Assembly: GCA_003290165.1 (NCBI GenBank)
Contig: QNQO01002072.1
Span: forward strand, 1 to 64,000
Length of the DNA: 64,000 nucleotides
From: Berberis thunbergii
Taxonomy: Eukaryota > Streptophyta > Magnoliopsida > Ranunculales > Berberidaceae
Reading direction: 5' to 3'
Positions 51,401 through 63,351 of the stretch are shown piece after piece (the stretch's first letter is position 1; every line of letters starts with the position of its first letter). A model generated the notes under the pieces. It saw only the letters and a program-made list of their open reading frames with translations, had not been told where the DNA came from and searched no databases. Made by a program: the position numbers and the translations under genes.

Positions 51401-53715
51401 TGTATCATGATACATATATGATAAGGTGAACAATGTACCCACTTAAACCAACCACAAATACAAATAAAGTACATGAAAGATGGTGTAATTGAGAGAAGAG
51501 TTTGGGCACAGGATTCTGTTAAAACGACTGGCACATGTAATGCTGGTCCGCCAAACGAAATCAAAGAGTACGGATGGTAAAGTGTTGGACCATCTAGCAT
51601 GTAAAAGTTTGGAACTTTCAATTCGCACAAAGAACCCAAAGGACTTTTCGTATATTATACTCCATCTCTTAGTAACAGTGGAAGTGTTCCCTTATTTTTG
51701 TAACTTGGTTCATTTTATAAAAAATGAAAAACAGATTGAACCAAATTACAACATGGGTATGATACGATATATCTTGTTTTAATTCAAATTCATATACCTG
51801 TACACAAAAATAGCTTCCTGCCATCCACAACAAGACCATCTTCTCCAATTCCATCAATCATTGAACGCGCTGCTCCCTGTTTCATACAAATTAGCTTTCT
51901 GATGTCCAAAAGATGCAATAAGCAAAAGCAGGACATGATTACTTGGAGAGATACCACAGAAGGAAAATCAATGAAGGCAAATCCACGAGAGAGGCCGGAA
52001 CTTCGTTCTTTTATTACACGCACATGACGAAGGGGTCCCCATTCAGCCTACATAATACCAACAAATCAGACACCAAATGACATACAAACATAAAGCAATG
52101 CTTACAAACATTTTAACACAACAATGAAACTACATAAAATGAAAATAAACCAACTGTACAAATTCAATCTCTAACATGTGGTTCAAGTAGAAACATACAA
52201 GAATCTGATATAGATCTTCCTCAGTAGTCTTTTGTGATAGTCCCTTGACAACAACTGTAGCTGATGGCACCTACAAGCAAAACAGTTGATTTCATATATC
52301 GCTTGATGGTTCAATAATTTAGGATTGAATATGAGCGTGAATAAAACATACCACTAAATGTTCATAACTTCGCTTATCATCACGGTCCCTTCGTTTGTCA
52401 CTTCTCTCATGTCGACTATCTTCATAGCTTTCCTCTCGATGACTTCGACCACGGCTGCGACTTCTTGGAGACCTTGATCTCAATCGATCATCACGACCTC
52501 GGGACCAAGATCGTTCACGTCTTCTATGTGGACTTAGATCTCTATCACGACCGAGGCTTCGCTTATCGTGTTCACGAGATTCGCGCCTTTTCCAACTAGT
52601 GTCTCTTCTACTACCTTTATCATAATCAGAATCATAACTAGACCGACTATAATCCTTTTCACGACTGTGCTCCCTGCTTTGTTGAGAAAGGCGATGTCTA
52701 TAGTCATAATCATCAACTGGGTAACCATCACGGTCACGTCCACTAAACCTTACAGGCTTGTCAAGATCATGATCACGATATCCATCAACATCACGATAGT
52801 TATCCCGAAACTCATCTTCCTGAAATGCATCAATCTCACGACACTTTTCAGCTCCACGAAATCCATCAATATCATGATAGGCGTCAATGTATGACTTCTC
52901 ATGGCGTCGAGGCTCAATAGCAAGCACATAATCTTCATCAAAACCTCTCCTTCTTGGTTGAGGCCAAGCACCAACAGATGATGGAGGAGGATAGCTGTCC
53001 CTCTCAAGTATTTCTCGATGGAAAGAACTCCTTGGGTAAATATTGTCCCTAGGAAATCCCTCATAGATGAACCTTCGACTATTATATGAACCACCAACAC
53101 TGCCAAAAGCATATGAAACAAAAAGGATACAATCATTGTGAAACCAAATTATACAGAAAATTGACTTGAAAACTTGAAGCTGAAATTAAATGCCAGTTCA
53201 CACATAAAGATGAGTCCAATAACATTCACAAATAAAGATGAGTCCAATAACCTCATATACATAAAAGGAGATATTAGCATGATCATGTTATAATTGAAAA
53301 TGACACAAATTTGATCATGTACTTGTTCACATCAACTGGAAAAATATCCATTAAAAATACCACTTGTTCACATCAACTGGAAAAATATTTATTAAAAATA
53401 CCACGGTTAAGGAAAGCACAACTTACCGGAAGTTTGGCTCATGTAATGCACCATATCCCTCCAAAGCCTGTGCATTCAAGAGAATAAGTGAAGTCAGCAA
53501 CTAATAATCAAGGTAAGGGATAGTCAAATCCATTGCATATCCTCCCTGGCCCATAGCAATCTCATTTTTCTTTTAGTTTGAGATGCAAAAAATGAAGGAC
53601 AGTCACATGAGCACTAATTTCGTGTATATCATCCCGATTAGGTGATTAAGGAAGAAACCGCATTTACGCTGTTATTATCCCATCCTTGCTGAAGCACATA
53701 GCGTCCTGGATCCAT
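45473..53715 (-). CDS. SUA: SUA/RBM5-like splicing factor, 15 coding exons, two frameshifts
   Basis: Coding exons: 53668-53715, 53427-53467, 52352-53099, 52199-52270, 51955-52047, 51798-51876, 50474-50618, 50196-50283, 50021-50112, 49871-49939, 49616-49783, 48720-48903, 46790-47784, 46309-46505, 45473-45652; about 1066 residues. Domains in order: Arg/Asp/Ser-rich N-terminus (to ~279), RRM1 (~280-360; VVVKGLSQKTTEEDL, GFAFIDF), RanBP2 zinc finger (WMCTICGCVNFARRTSC, CNEAR), RRM2 (VLVVRGLDDNADEEML, RGFGFVHY), OCRE (~550-620; GYYYDAASGFYYDGNTG), G-patch (~991-1031; NRMLRNMGWQEGLGLGKDGS), end KKALARFRDMS. This is SUPPRESSOR OF ABI3-5, a nuclear alternative-splicing regulator. One base is missing at the end of the exon ending 51798 (T-run) and one near 47521 (AAGAGAAAATG), each shifting frame; everything else is in phase. 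Confidence 0.9.
48206..48533. mobile_element. Tourist-like foldback MITE, copy 1
   Basis: Starts gggtgtgtttggttgtatgg and ends ccatgcaaccaaacacaacc. The element is one long imperfect palindrome (328 bp). The target triplet TAA is at 48203-48205 and 48534-48536, as for PIF/Harbinger. It lies in the SUA intron between exons 48720-48903 and 46790-47784. Confidence 0.85.
48936..49321. mobile_element. Tourist-like MITE with TTA duplication
   Basis: Terminal gagcctatttgttagaaac and gtttatcaaacaggctc are inverted repeats with few mismatches. TTA at 48933-48935 and 49322-49324. 386 bp, in the next SUA intron upstream of the OCRE exon. Confidence 0.8.
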
Positions 53716-54370
53716 TTTGTGCAAGCCTCACCAGATACACTGCGAGGCTCTTGATCTTTCAAAAGTTTTGTAGCACGCTGTTGAGAAAGCTTTCCTGTAA
53801 TGGATGCACACACAGATACGGTTATGCTAACTTGAATGAAGACCAGTACTCACATCTCATGACCCCGCCATACTTTTTACTGGAATTCTCACAAATCAAA
53901 TCCTCCCACAGATATCCATTTTTGTGCTCTCACATTACATAACACAGCAACTTGACATTCAAACAATCATTACAATAAAAAGGTAGTCCAACTAGCATAT
54001 TTATGTCAAAACGTGAATTGTTGAAGGATTGACTTCAGGGCTCAACATAGACATGGGCTCTGCTACAAAATCAGCAACGCAGCCGAGGGTCAAGCTGTTG
54101 AGTCAAATATAACTAGATACAGGGGAGACCCATGGGAATCGAACTAGTTAAATGCCAGTAACTATTCAGATACAAACTTACTTGACAGTCACCCACCACT
54201 GTGTACTTCCGAGTTTCCCAGCGAAATCTTTAAAACATTGCAATCCGTTCGTAGTATTATTTAAAAGGTTTTGACTTTCAGACAAATACCTTAGTGCATC
54301 AAATTGGATCACTTACAAATTTGAGTAATGTATACTTGATAATGTAAGATGAACATACAGGAGCTGAACA

Positions 54371-54933
54371 GGGTGTGTTTGATTGCACGAAATCCTATTC
54401 CATTAAGGGTGTGTTTGGTTGCATGGAATCCTATGCCATGGGAATCTATGAGGGGACCACTACATTTTAGGCTAAATTGATAAATCACTCCACATCCACC
54501 ATTTGGTTTTGTGATCAATGGTGGGAATGAAAATCTCATGAACATGGGAATCACATGCCTTGGGGGGCCAAGGAGTGAGATTCCCATGTTCATGAAACTT
54601 TCATTCCCACCATTGATCACAAAATCAAATGGTGGTCAAATGGTAAATGTGAAGTGATATATCAATTTAGCCTAAAATGTAGTGGTCCCCTCGTGGATTC
54701 CCATGACATAGGATTCCATGCAACCAAACACACCCTAAATCTACCGCATCTCAAAGGTTCATTCAAGAATTTTATCATAGTGCAAAATATGGAATACATT
54801 GTCATATTTCTCATAAAATTTTGATCTTGAGAGACATGGAAATTGGAGTGTCATCTATAATCTCGCTTTCTCTCTCTTCCATTCCATCTCCCGAAATTCC
54901 CATGGAATGGGATTCCATCAACCAAACACACCC
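54371..54933. mobile_element. host MITE containing a nested MITE
   Basis: Left end gggtgtgtttgattgcacg, right end caaccaaacacaccc. Without the nested copy it would be about 230 bp. It lies in the SUA 5'-UTR intron. Its left part recurs at 63919 near the window end. Confidence 0.7.
54407..54735. mobile_element. Tourist-like foldback MITE, copy 2 (nested)
   Basis: gggtgtgtttggttgcatgg at the left, ccatgcaaccaaacacaccc at the right, TAA duplicated at 54404-54406 and 54736-54738, 329 bp, same family as 48206-48533. The duplicate locus at 63960 reads attccattaaatctacc without the insertion, an empty site. Confidence 0.92.
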
Positions 54934-55270
54934 TAAGATCCTCCAAATTCACCTAAATTGATTGCTCCTAAACTCAGATGATAAAAAATGCAATTAATCA
55001 AAACCAAAGTTTTCACGATAATTAACGAACAATATACGGAAGGAAAAAAAATAAAAAAAAGATTTTTAAGTCTTTCAATCAGAAACAAGAGATGTGACTG
55101 TGATTGATGATTGAAAGAAGAATTAGAGGTGGTGCAGAGAGATCGCACTCACAATCGTCCACAAAAGTCTCCTCCACGGCGAAACGATCGATTTGATTTT
55201 CTATTCCCCTTCAATTTAGCTTCCTTCGACGACGAGAAAATTAGGGCAAATTTAGAGAGAGACGAGAGAT

Positions 55271-56124
55271 ATCAACTAGGGCAGAGAAAAATGAGGGAAT
55301 TGAAGATGAATTTTTTCTCAATTAAATCTTGACTATTAAGTTTCCTTCGGGATAGATTCTTGTTTATCGAGATTGTTGAGTAACGATTGGAAATCATTGG
55401 ATGTGTTCAATCTCGAGGTTTAAAAAATATAAGTCAAACTCGCAAAAAGGTAAACTTGTCATTTCAAAAAATACATGTGCTTGTCACGGGTTCTGTTGTT
55501 CCCATCGCTTCTCAATTAATGGTTAGGTCGAAACTTTGCAATAGAGCTTCTAATTTGTTTCTGAGCCAATATTCTCAATCTTTATTGACTCGACGCTCTT
55601 TATTATTATTATTTAGCTTGGATACATCTAATTACTGAATTTTACTAATTAAAAACGAATCCTTATTTATGACAAATTTAAGGTTTAAATGCTAAACTGA
55701 TCATAATATGAGGAGCAAAAGTCGAATAACCAAGAAAATTACTCATTAGTCATTATATAATGAACCCCAACTTAAAATTTAGAAATTTTTTTTTTTAGTT
55801 TGGCACTCATTAGTTAATACATATTAGAGTTTGACATTTATTATGAAAATTATTTGAGTTTAACCCTCATTTTTTTACGGAATTGTTAAGTCCTAATTTT
55901 CAGACGCACCTCCTTCCTCTCCCTCATCGTTGCTGTGACGAAGACCACCTCTACCACCCCTGAATGAGAGCTGGAATGTGCTCCTCCCTTGTCATCTCCA
56001 CCGATCTCGCAAAGAGCTCTTCCTTTGGGCCCTCCATGGTACCCATCACGATTACTACAATACTTCATTCACTCATTCACTAAAGCTTTTCATCCAAACC
56101 AGTAAGGGCACACATCCTCATTCT
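55271..56124. other. unassigned DNA between SUA and protease fragment
   Basis: The start should hold the SUA promoter (the plus-strand reading is AT-rich with gagaga). No further gene recognised. 55900-56060 has some coding-like composition, but no family match came to mind. Confidence 0.4.
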
Positions 56125-56802
56125 CTAACCATGACTATTAAACGTTCCACCATTTCTGTGTCCGCACCCAAATACAAAATTAGGAATGGGGACGGACTGA
56201 CCATTTGTAGAACTGAACGTAAAAACTTCATTTGCTAGGTCTCCATCAGTGTAGGATCTGTCCAGATAAGCATACGAGTACTCACACAAACTGTTCAAAC
56301 ACTGTGAACTAGGCAAAGCTTGACAATAACTAGAATCGCAAGGCATGCTTTTGTAAGTTGAAGAATGTTGTGGATCAAATAAGGGTGCATCTTGCATGTA
56401 GCACTCTGGGCATGGCTTGCATTGTGTCCAGGTGAGATCACTTCCAGTGTCAGCAATTGCAAGGACCTCCACTGGCGGAGTACCAATAGAGAGCTTCATC
56501 AAATAATTTCCACCATTTTGAATCACATCTGATTGTATAGTGTTTGGTTGGGAGGAGGCTAGGAGATCAAAGTGATTGACACGGGACATAGAACGAAGAA
56601 TGGCATTTCTCAGCCGATCAGAGTTTGTTTCAGAAGCATTATAGAATGGAGAGAGTGTAGAGTCGCGATGGATTAGATCAACCTTAAAACTGATATTTCT
56701 TTGATCATGAGCTTCAACCTCAAAATGTTTTGAGGAGTGAAACGACACCAATGCTAAAGAAATCAATGAAACCATAACAACACTGAAATAGCTACTCTCC
56801 AT
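56125..56802 (-). pseudogene. CDR1-like aspartic protease, N-terminal half
   Basis: A 225-codon frame from ATG 56802: signal peptide (VVMVSLISLALVSFHSSK), prosegment (VDLIHRDSTLSPFYNASET), mature start NGGNYLMKLSIGTPP, first catalytic motif ADTGSDLTWTQCKPC, and a Cys-rich nepenthesin-type insert to FVFGCGHRNGGTF. It then ends at a stop. Full CDR1-type enzymes are about 430-450 residues; the C-lobe with the second catalytic Asp is absent and is not seen downstream. A TATA-like TTTAAATA lies about 50 bases upstream of the ATG. Active protease is not expected. Confidence 0.85.
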
Positions 56803-56859
56803 TATTTAAAAGTAGGAATGAACTGTTGAACAAGGTTGGAGATTAGTTGTATTTAAAGA

Positions 56860-57130
56860 CTTGGTAACCAGCTGCATCGAAGACTTGATTGACTGCTGAT
56901 CTTTCGACGTAACAAGTTTATGGCTGGCAATGCATTAGTATGGTAGCCACAAAATGATGATACGAGAAAATGCAGAGATAAGGTGCCAAATAAAAAAGTT
57001 TTCCCCAGATTATTCAAAGTTACGAAAATTATGTTCGTAATAATAAATGCATAAAATCAGTGTTAACATGATTAGTATAAATAAGAAATTAATAGGGGTT
57101 ATGGGATTGCTCAACCTGGTCTAATATTAT
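56860..57130. other. upstream DNA of the protease fragment
   Basis: AT-rich. Nothing recognised beyond the TATA-like box near 56851. Confidence 0.35.
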
Positions 57131-60100
57131 TATAATGTATCTGAGAATTAGAGCAAAAACAATTATTGATTGCATTTATAAAATCAGTATAGGTTGAAGA
57201 GTGACCAACATTTTATTAATGTGCAACTAGACTACGAAGTTGCACATATTGAGTTAGTAAGTGATCAAGAAAATTAGATCATTCAAACACGAGCATTATA
57301 CTCAACCAATAGAGGGGGGACTGGTGGTTGTGGCTATAGTCAATTGACATAAAGGGGTAGGAGGAGATGAAGGAGGATGATAGTGTGGTTGTGTGGTTGA
57401 TTGACAAAGAAAAGTGATCGAGTGTGGTGGCCTCTACGGTCACTTAGAAAGAAAGTAGGGTGGTTGTGCATGGTTGTGGTTGATTGACAAATAGGGGATC
57501 AATTGACGTAAAGTTGGATGAGGGATGAGGATAACCCTAAGTCCGCGACGACTTAAGTTTACTAATACTACAAACACTCAAGTTTATGTAACCGCAATAA
57601 ACGTTTGCATTATTATGCATTGTTTCACAATGTACCAAGCGGAGCTCTAATTTGCTTGGTGAAAAAGATAACCTAGTTTATACACTTTCACATTACTACT
57701 TCTTCTAAAACATGCGTAAGTCTAGGGAGTCTTGTTTGGGGGCCTCTTTTGTGCATTTTTATATTTCTTTTTACATTTTTTTTACTCATTCTCCTTGAAA
57801 CACAATCACAAACACAATCCATAGAATGAGTAAAAGTGTAAAAAAAACCCTCAAAAAGACACACAAGAAGCCCCCAAATAAGGCTCCCTAGAATTGTTGC
57901 TAAAACATTGGGGGACTCACCACTTCCCTTGATTTTTTTTTTTTTTTACATTTAAAACTAGAAACCACTTAATTAGTGCCATGAACTAATTAATGAGTTT
58001 TGGCTAAGTGAAAAGAGTGAGGCTAGGAAACCATGTTTTGTAAACATGTTTCGTAACCATGATGACGTGGCATCGTTAGATGAGTTTTTTACAATTTTGA
58101 GATACACATAAAATCTTCGGGGATGTCATCATTCTTTCCAGATCATGATACGTCATCCTGGTTGCAAACCATGTTTATAAAACATGGTTTCCTTGCATTT
58201 CTCAAGTGAAAATCCTCATTAATTCTCTAACCAATATATGTCTCCTTATGAAATCTATTCACACCTTTTTGTGTACTCTATGAACAGAAATTTTTAAAAC
58301 TAGGATGCTGATGAAAATACTCATTTAAAACTAGGATGATGATGAATTATCTCAAATTCCTTGCAGTGAACTCTATGAAGAGAAATTTTTTCAGATAGAT
58401 TTGTGCGACTTTAGTAAAATGACCATAAATTGCTCATTTCAAAACATTTTCAAGTTATTAAAGTTGTGTTTATTAGATAACTCAGAGTACTACAACGTTT
58501 ATGTTTTGATCAACTTGAGAATCGGTCTTAATCGAGCACATAAATTGGCGGAAAGTCAGGAACATTATTTCATTTTTATTGTAAGACAGATTTACGCGAC
58601 TTTAGTAAAATGACCATAACTTTCTCATTTTAAAACATTTTCAATTGATTCAAGTTGTGTGTATTAGATAACTAAGAGTAATACAATATTTGTGTCTTGA
58701 TCAAATTGAGAATCGGTCTTGATCTAGTACATAAGTTGGCCAAAAGTCAGGAACACTATCCCATTTTCATAGCGAGACAGATTTGTGCGACTTTAGTAAA
58801 ATGATCATAACTTGTTTATTTTAAAGTATTTTCAAGTGATTCAAGTTGTGTTTATTAGATAACTCATAGTACTACATCGTTCATGTTTTGATGAGCTTGA
58901 GAATCGGTCTCAATTGAGGGTTTAAATTGGTCGCAAGTTACATTGTTTTTCATTTTTTTCGTTATAAGTTTGAGTTTCTCTGTTATGCATATTTATTGGT
59001 AGTGTGAGAAAGTTAAAGTTAAAAAAAAAAAAAAAAAAAAAACCACCTCAATGGTGGTGTGAGAATGAAGGTATGGATATGGTGGTGTGGAGTAGTCAGC
59101 TAATACACCTGTAGTTGGTCTAATGGACTTAATTTGGGTTGAACCAGGGGGTATCAAAATTTTTATAACATATCATGCACTTGCACTTCACCTTCACACT
59201 TTGAAAAGTGAAAAAAGTGATATTTTCCTCATTTTAGTCATATCATAAAGTGAAACAAAATGATATTATAAGGCTAGTTGGTTCAAATTAGGCTCTGTTT
59301 GTGGAATGGAACTACAAAAAAAAAAAAAAAAAAATACACACGCACACACAAAATGACAAATAGAAAATGGTGGTGGTCGTTATGGTCAATTGGAAAGAAC
59401 GTAGGGTGGTGGTGCATGGTTGTGGTTGATTGACAAATAGGGGATCAATTCACGTAAAGGAGGATGAGGGATGAGGATAACCCTAAGTCTATGACAACTT
59501 AAGTCTACTAATACTACAAATAAATTTTTATATTTTAAATCATTTGATTCTTGATTTTTCATGAGCTTTCCTATCATCGAAGAAACCTTTAGTTTGTTGA
59601 CTATACTATCGATTTTTTAATTTTAAAACTTAAATTGATTTGTTCTTATTGATTCCTATTGATATTTCTATTTATCATAGAAAACTAAGTTTGCATATAA
59701 AATTGACTAGTTATTATTATAATGTATTTGAGATTTAGACCAAAAACAATTATTGATTGCATTTATAAAATCAATATACGTTGCAGAGTGACCAAAATTT
59801 TTATTAATGTGCAACTAGACTATGAAGTTGTACATATTGGGTTTGTAAGTGATCAAGAAAATTAGATCATTCAAGCACGAGTGAAGAATACTCAACTAAT
59901 AGAAAGGGGACTGGTTGTTGTGGCTACAGTCAATTGACATAGAGGGGCATGAGGAGATGAAAGAGGATGATGGTGTGGTTGTGGTCGATTGACAAAGAAA
60001 GTGAGCGTGGTGGTGGCCGCTGTCACTTAGAAAATAAGTAGGGTGGTGGTGCATGGTTGTGGTTGATTGACAAATAGGTGATCAATTGACATAAAAGAGG

Positions 60101-60560
60101 ACGAGAGATGATGATGACCCCAAGTGTGTGACAACTTATGTCTACTAGCTAATACCTCATACCAATTTTTAAAATTTAAATCATTTGTTCTTATTGATTC
60201 CATGTAATCTCTATCATCGTAGAAACCTTTAGTTTGTTGACTTTACAATCGACTAATACATATCGATTTTTAAATTTTAAAACTTAAATTGATTTGTTCT
60301 TATCGATTCCTAATGATATTTCTATTTGTTGTAAAAAATTAAGTCTGCATATAAAATCGACTAAGACATATCAAATCTTACATTTAAAATTGACTATTTC
60401 TTATTGATAATATATTTGAGAATTAGAGCAAAAACAACTATTGGTTGCATTTATAAAACCAATATAGGTTGAATAGTGATCGACATTTTATTAATGTGCA
60501 GCTAGACTACGAAGTTATATATATTGGGTTTGTAAGTGATTAAGAAAATTATATCATTCA
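57130..60560. repeat. dispersed direct duplications, first block
   Basis: A unit with ttgattgcatttataaaat, then attaatgtgcaactagacta and gtgatcaagaaaattagatc occurs near 57160, 59755 and 60435. A second unit with tagggtggt.gtgcatggttg and gattgacaaatag.ggatca occurs near 57458, 59402 and 60040. They alternate, implying repeated duplication of a ~0.6-2-kb segment. No coding sequence. Confidence 0.75.
58385..58965 (+). repeat. three ~195-bp tandem units
   Basis: agatttgtgcgactttagta with accataa..t..tcattt begins units at about 58398, 58588 and 58786. Each contains tattagataactcagagta and gagaatcggtct. About 85-90% similar by eye. Confidence 0.8.
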
Positions 60561-61229
60561 AATGCGAGCAAAAAAGACTCAACTAAAGGCATTAACACAA
60601 ACGATCATATCACAAATGTCAAGTCACAGTCAAAGCCAACCAAAGACATTAGTCAACAACTAAAGACTGAAGAATGGTCAAGCTAGTTTTAAAATGTGGA
60701 CTGCTCTCAATGGGGGAAATGGAGAGCAACACCAAGTGGCAAGTACATTGGCAAAATTCAAATCGAAGAGCCGAATATAATTTGGGCAGCCAAATTCAAA
60801 TTCATGTCTAGATCTAATTAGAGTCTAGTTCAACTACTCAATCAAAAAAAAAAAAAATTTTGAAGAGAGTCAACTATGAACTTTGAGATCAGTGACCATT
60901 CTAAAGAAATAATTGTTCTGATCAAGTATCCATTCTTATGGACATGAGAAGAGAATAATAGATCTAGGGAGAGTCGATCAGACTGTTCAAGACTTGGTCA
61001 TAGGGGCGGATCCAGGGAAAGAAAGGTGGTCCCCCACCCTTTTCTTTATATTTAGTGGTAGATATTTAGTAATCATAATCTATTATTTCTTGGAATTCTT
61101 TTTCCATCTAGACTCTGGTTGGTACATTGTAAAATAAAGTATTTTGCAAATTAATGCAGATGCATTAGTTTGTATTGCATTGATTTGCAATGCATTACTT
61201 TACTTGCGCATGGCATTAATTAACGAAAA
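60561..61229. other. unassigned DNA
   Basis: No gene. 61006-61070 (gggcggatccaggg, tggtcccccaccc) resembles a transposon edge. Confidence 0.35.
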
Positions 61230-61244
61230 TGGATGTAAATCGGA

Positions 61245-61580
61245 CAAGTGATTGTGAGCGGTGGTGATGATAGTAGTTGCTGTAACTGTGGCATGGCCAT
61301 GGTGGCCATGATTGTGGTTGTGGTGATGGTGCTTGTGAATGTGGGCGAGGACAATGGTGGTAGTGGCAATGGTGGTGGTTGTGGTGGTTCGGTAAATATA
61401 ATGATGGTGGTGGTGGCAGCCGTGGGGTAGTGGCAATGGTTGTCATTGTTGCGAAAGTGGTAGTAGTGAAGGTGGAGTTGGCTGTAGTGATTATGCTATA
61501 GTGGGGTGATGGTGTTGTGGTGATTATGCTATAGTGGTGCTGATGGTGATATGCTATTGGCAGTTGCGGTGTTGACAGTG
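61245..61580 (+). repeat. GGT/GTG-rich minisatellite
   Basis: Irregular ggtggtggt, gtggtgatgg and ggcaatggt words on the plus strand. The minus strand gives poly-His/Thr frames that are composition artefacts. Confidence 0.8.
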
Positions 61581-61584
61581 AACC

Positions 61585-63350
61585 TTTATGTTAACCGCCG
61601 TAAATGTTTGCATTATTATGACTTGTTTTACCAATGTACCAAGCGGAGCTCTAATTTGCTTGGTGAAAAAGATAACCAGTTATATACACTTTCACATAAC
61701 TACTTTCTAAAACATGCGTAAGTCTGGGGAGTCTTGTTTGAGGGCCTTTTTTGTGCATTTTTATGTTTCTTTTTCATTTTTTACTCATTCTCCTTGAAAC
61801 ACAATCCATAGAATGAGGTAGAAGTGTAACAAAACCCCAAAAGACACAAGAAGCCCCAATAAGGCTCCCTAGAATTGTTGCTAAAACATTGGGGACTCAC
61901 CACTTTTCTCGATTTTTTTACATTTAAACTAGAACCACTTAATTAGTGCCATGAACTAATTAATGAGTTTTGGCTAGTGAAAATCCTCATTACTCTAACC
62001 CATATATGTCTCCTTATGAAATCTATTCACACCTTCTGTGTACTCTATTGGTTCAAACTAGGATGATGATGATATCTCAAATTCACCGCAGTGAACTCTA
62101 TGAAGAAATTTTTCAGATAGATTTGTGCGACTTTAGTAAAATGACCATAAATTACTCATTTCAAAACATTTTCAAGTAATAAGTTGTGTTTATTAGATAA
62201 CTCAGAGTACTACACGTTTGTGTTTTGATCACTTGAGAATCGGTCTCGATCGAGCACATAAGTTGGCGGAAATCAGGACATTATCCGTTTTTATTGTAAG
62301 ATAGATTTGCGCGACTTAGTCAATGGCCTAACTTGCTCATTTTAAACATTTTGATTTGATTAAGTTGGTGTATTAGAATAACTCATAGTAACTACATCTT
62401 TCGTGTTTTGATGAGCTTGAGATCGGGTCTCAAATGAGGGTTAATTGTCAAATGTTATTGTTTTGCATTTTTTCATATAAGTTTGGTTCTCTGTTATGCA
62501 TATTTATTGGTAGTGTGAGAAAGTTAAAGTTCAAAAAAAAAAAGACTTCAATGGTGGTGTGAGAAGAAGGTATGGAATAGTCAATTGATACACCTTTAGT
62601 TGATCTAATGGACTTAATTTGGGTTGAACCAGGGAGTATCCAAATTTTTAAACATATCTTGCACTTGCACTTCACCTTCACACTTCGAAAAGTGAAAAAG
62701 TGATATTTCCTCATTTTAGTCATATCATAAAGTGAAACCAAATGATATTTATAAGACTAGTTTGTTCAAATTAGGCTCGGTTGTGAAAAGGAAAGACAAA
62801 AACCACACACACACACAAAATGACAAATAAAAATGGTGGTGGTCGTTATGGTTCAATTTGGAAAGAAGTAGGGTGGTGGTGCATGTTGTGGTTGATGACA
62901 AATAGGGATCAATTGACGTAAAGGAGGACGAGGATGAGGATAACCCTAAGTCTGTGACAACTTAAGTCTACTAATACTACAAATAAATTTTTTATATTTT
63001 AAATCGTTTGATTCTTTGATTTTTCATGTGCTTTACTATCATCGAAGAACCTTTAGTTGTTGACTTATACTATCGATTTTTTAATTTTTAAACTTAAATT
63101 GATTTGTTCTTATTGATTCCTAATGAATTTCTTTTATCATAGAAAACTAAGTTTTGATATAAATTGGACCAGTTATTATTATAATGTATTTGAGAATTGA
63201 CCAAAACAATTATTGATTGCATTATAAATGAATATACGTTGAAGAGTGACCACTTTATTAATGTGCAAACTAGACTAGAAGTTGTACATATTGGGTTGGT
63301 AAGTGATCAAGAAAATTTGATCATTCAAGCACAGCGAAGAATACTCACTA
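61585..63350. repeat. second, error-rich copy of the 57.5-59.9 kb block
   Basis: Collinear with 57575-59880: ccaagcggagctctaatttg at 57637 and 61640, aacatgcgtaagtct at 57709 and 61711, the 195-bp units at 62120 and 62305, tagggtggtggtgcat at 59402 and 62867. It is shorter because of many single-base losses, often in homopolymers. Confidence 0.85.
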
Positions 63351-63351
63351 C

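Larger units (their letters stand above)
53716..55270 (-). promoter_or_regulatory. SUA 5' UTR with intron
   Basis: The minus strand shows a 5'-UTR exon 53716-53794 after acceptor cattacag, and an upstream UTR exon ending at 55153 with donor gtgagt (ACGATT|GTGAGTG). The 1.36-kb intron between them carries nested MITEs (54371-54933). A long first intron in the 5' UTR is common in plant genes of this kind. Confidence 0.6.

Noticed and set aside
52534..53136. overlapping ORFs rich in Met/Ile/Val opposite or out of frame with SUA
   Set aside because: Shadows of the Arg/Asp-rich SUA exon in other frames.
61200..61446. His/Thr-rich minus-strand ORFs
   Set aside because: They are translations of a GGT/GTG minisatellite; no domain and purely compositional.
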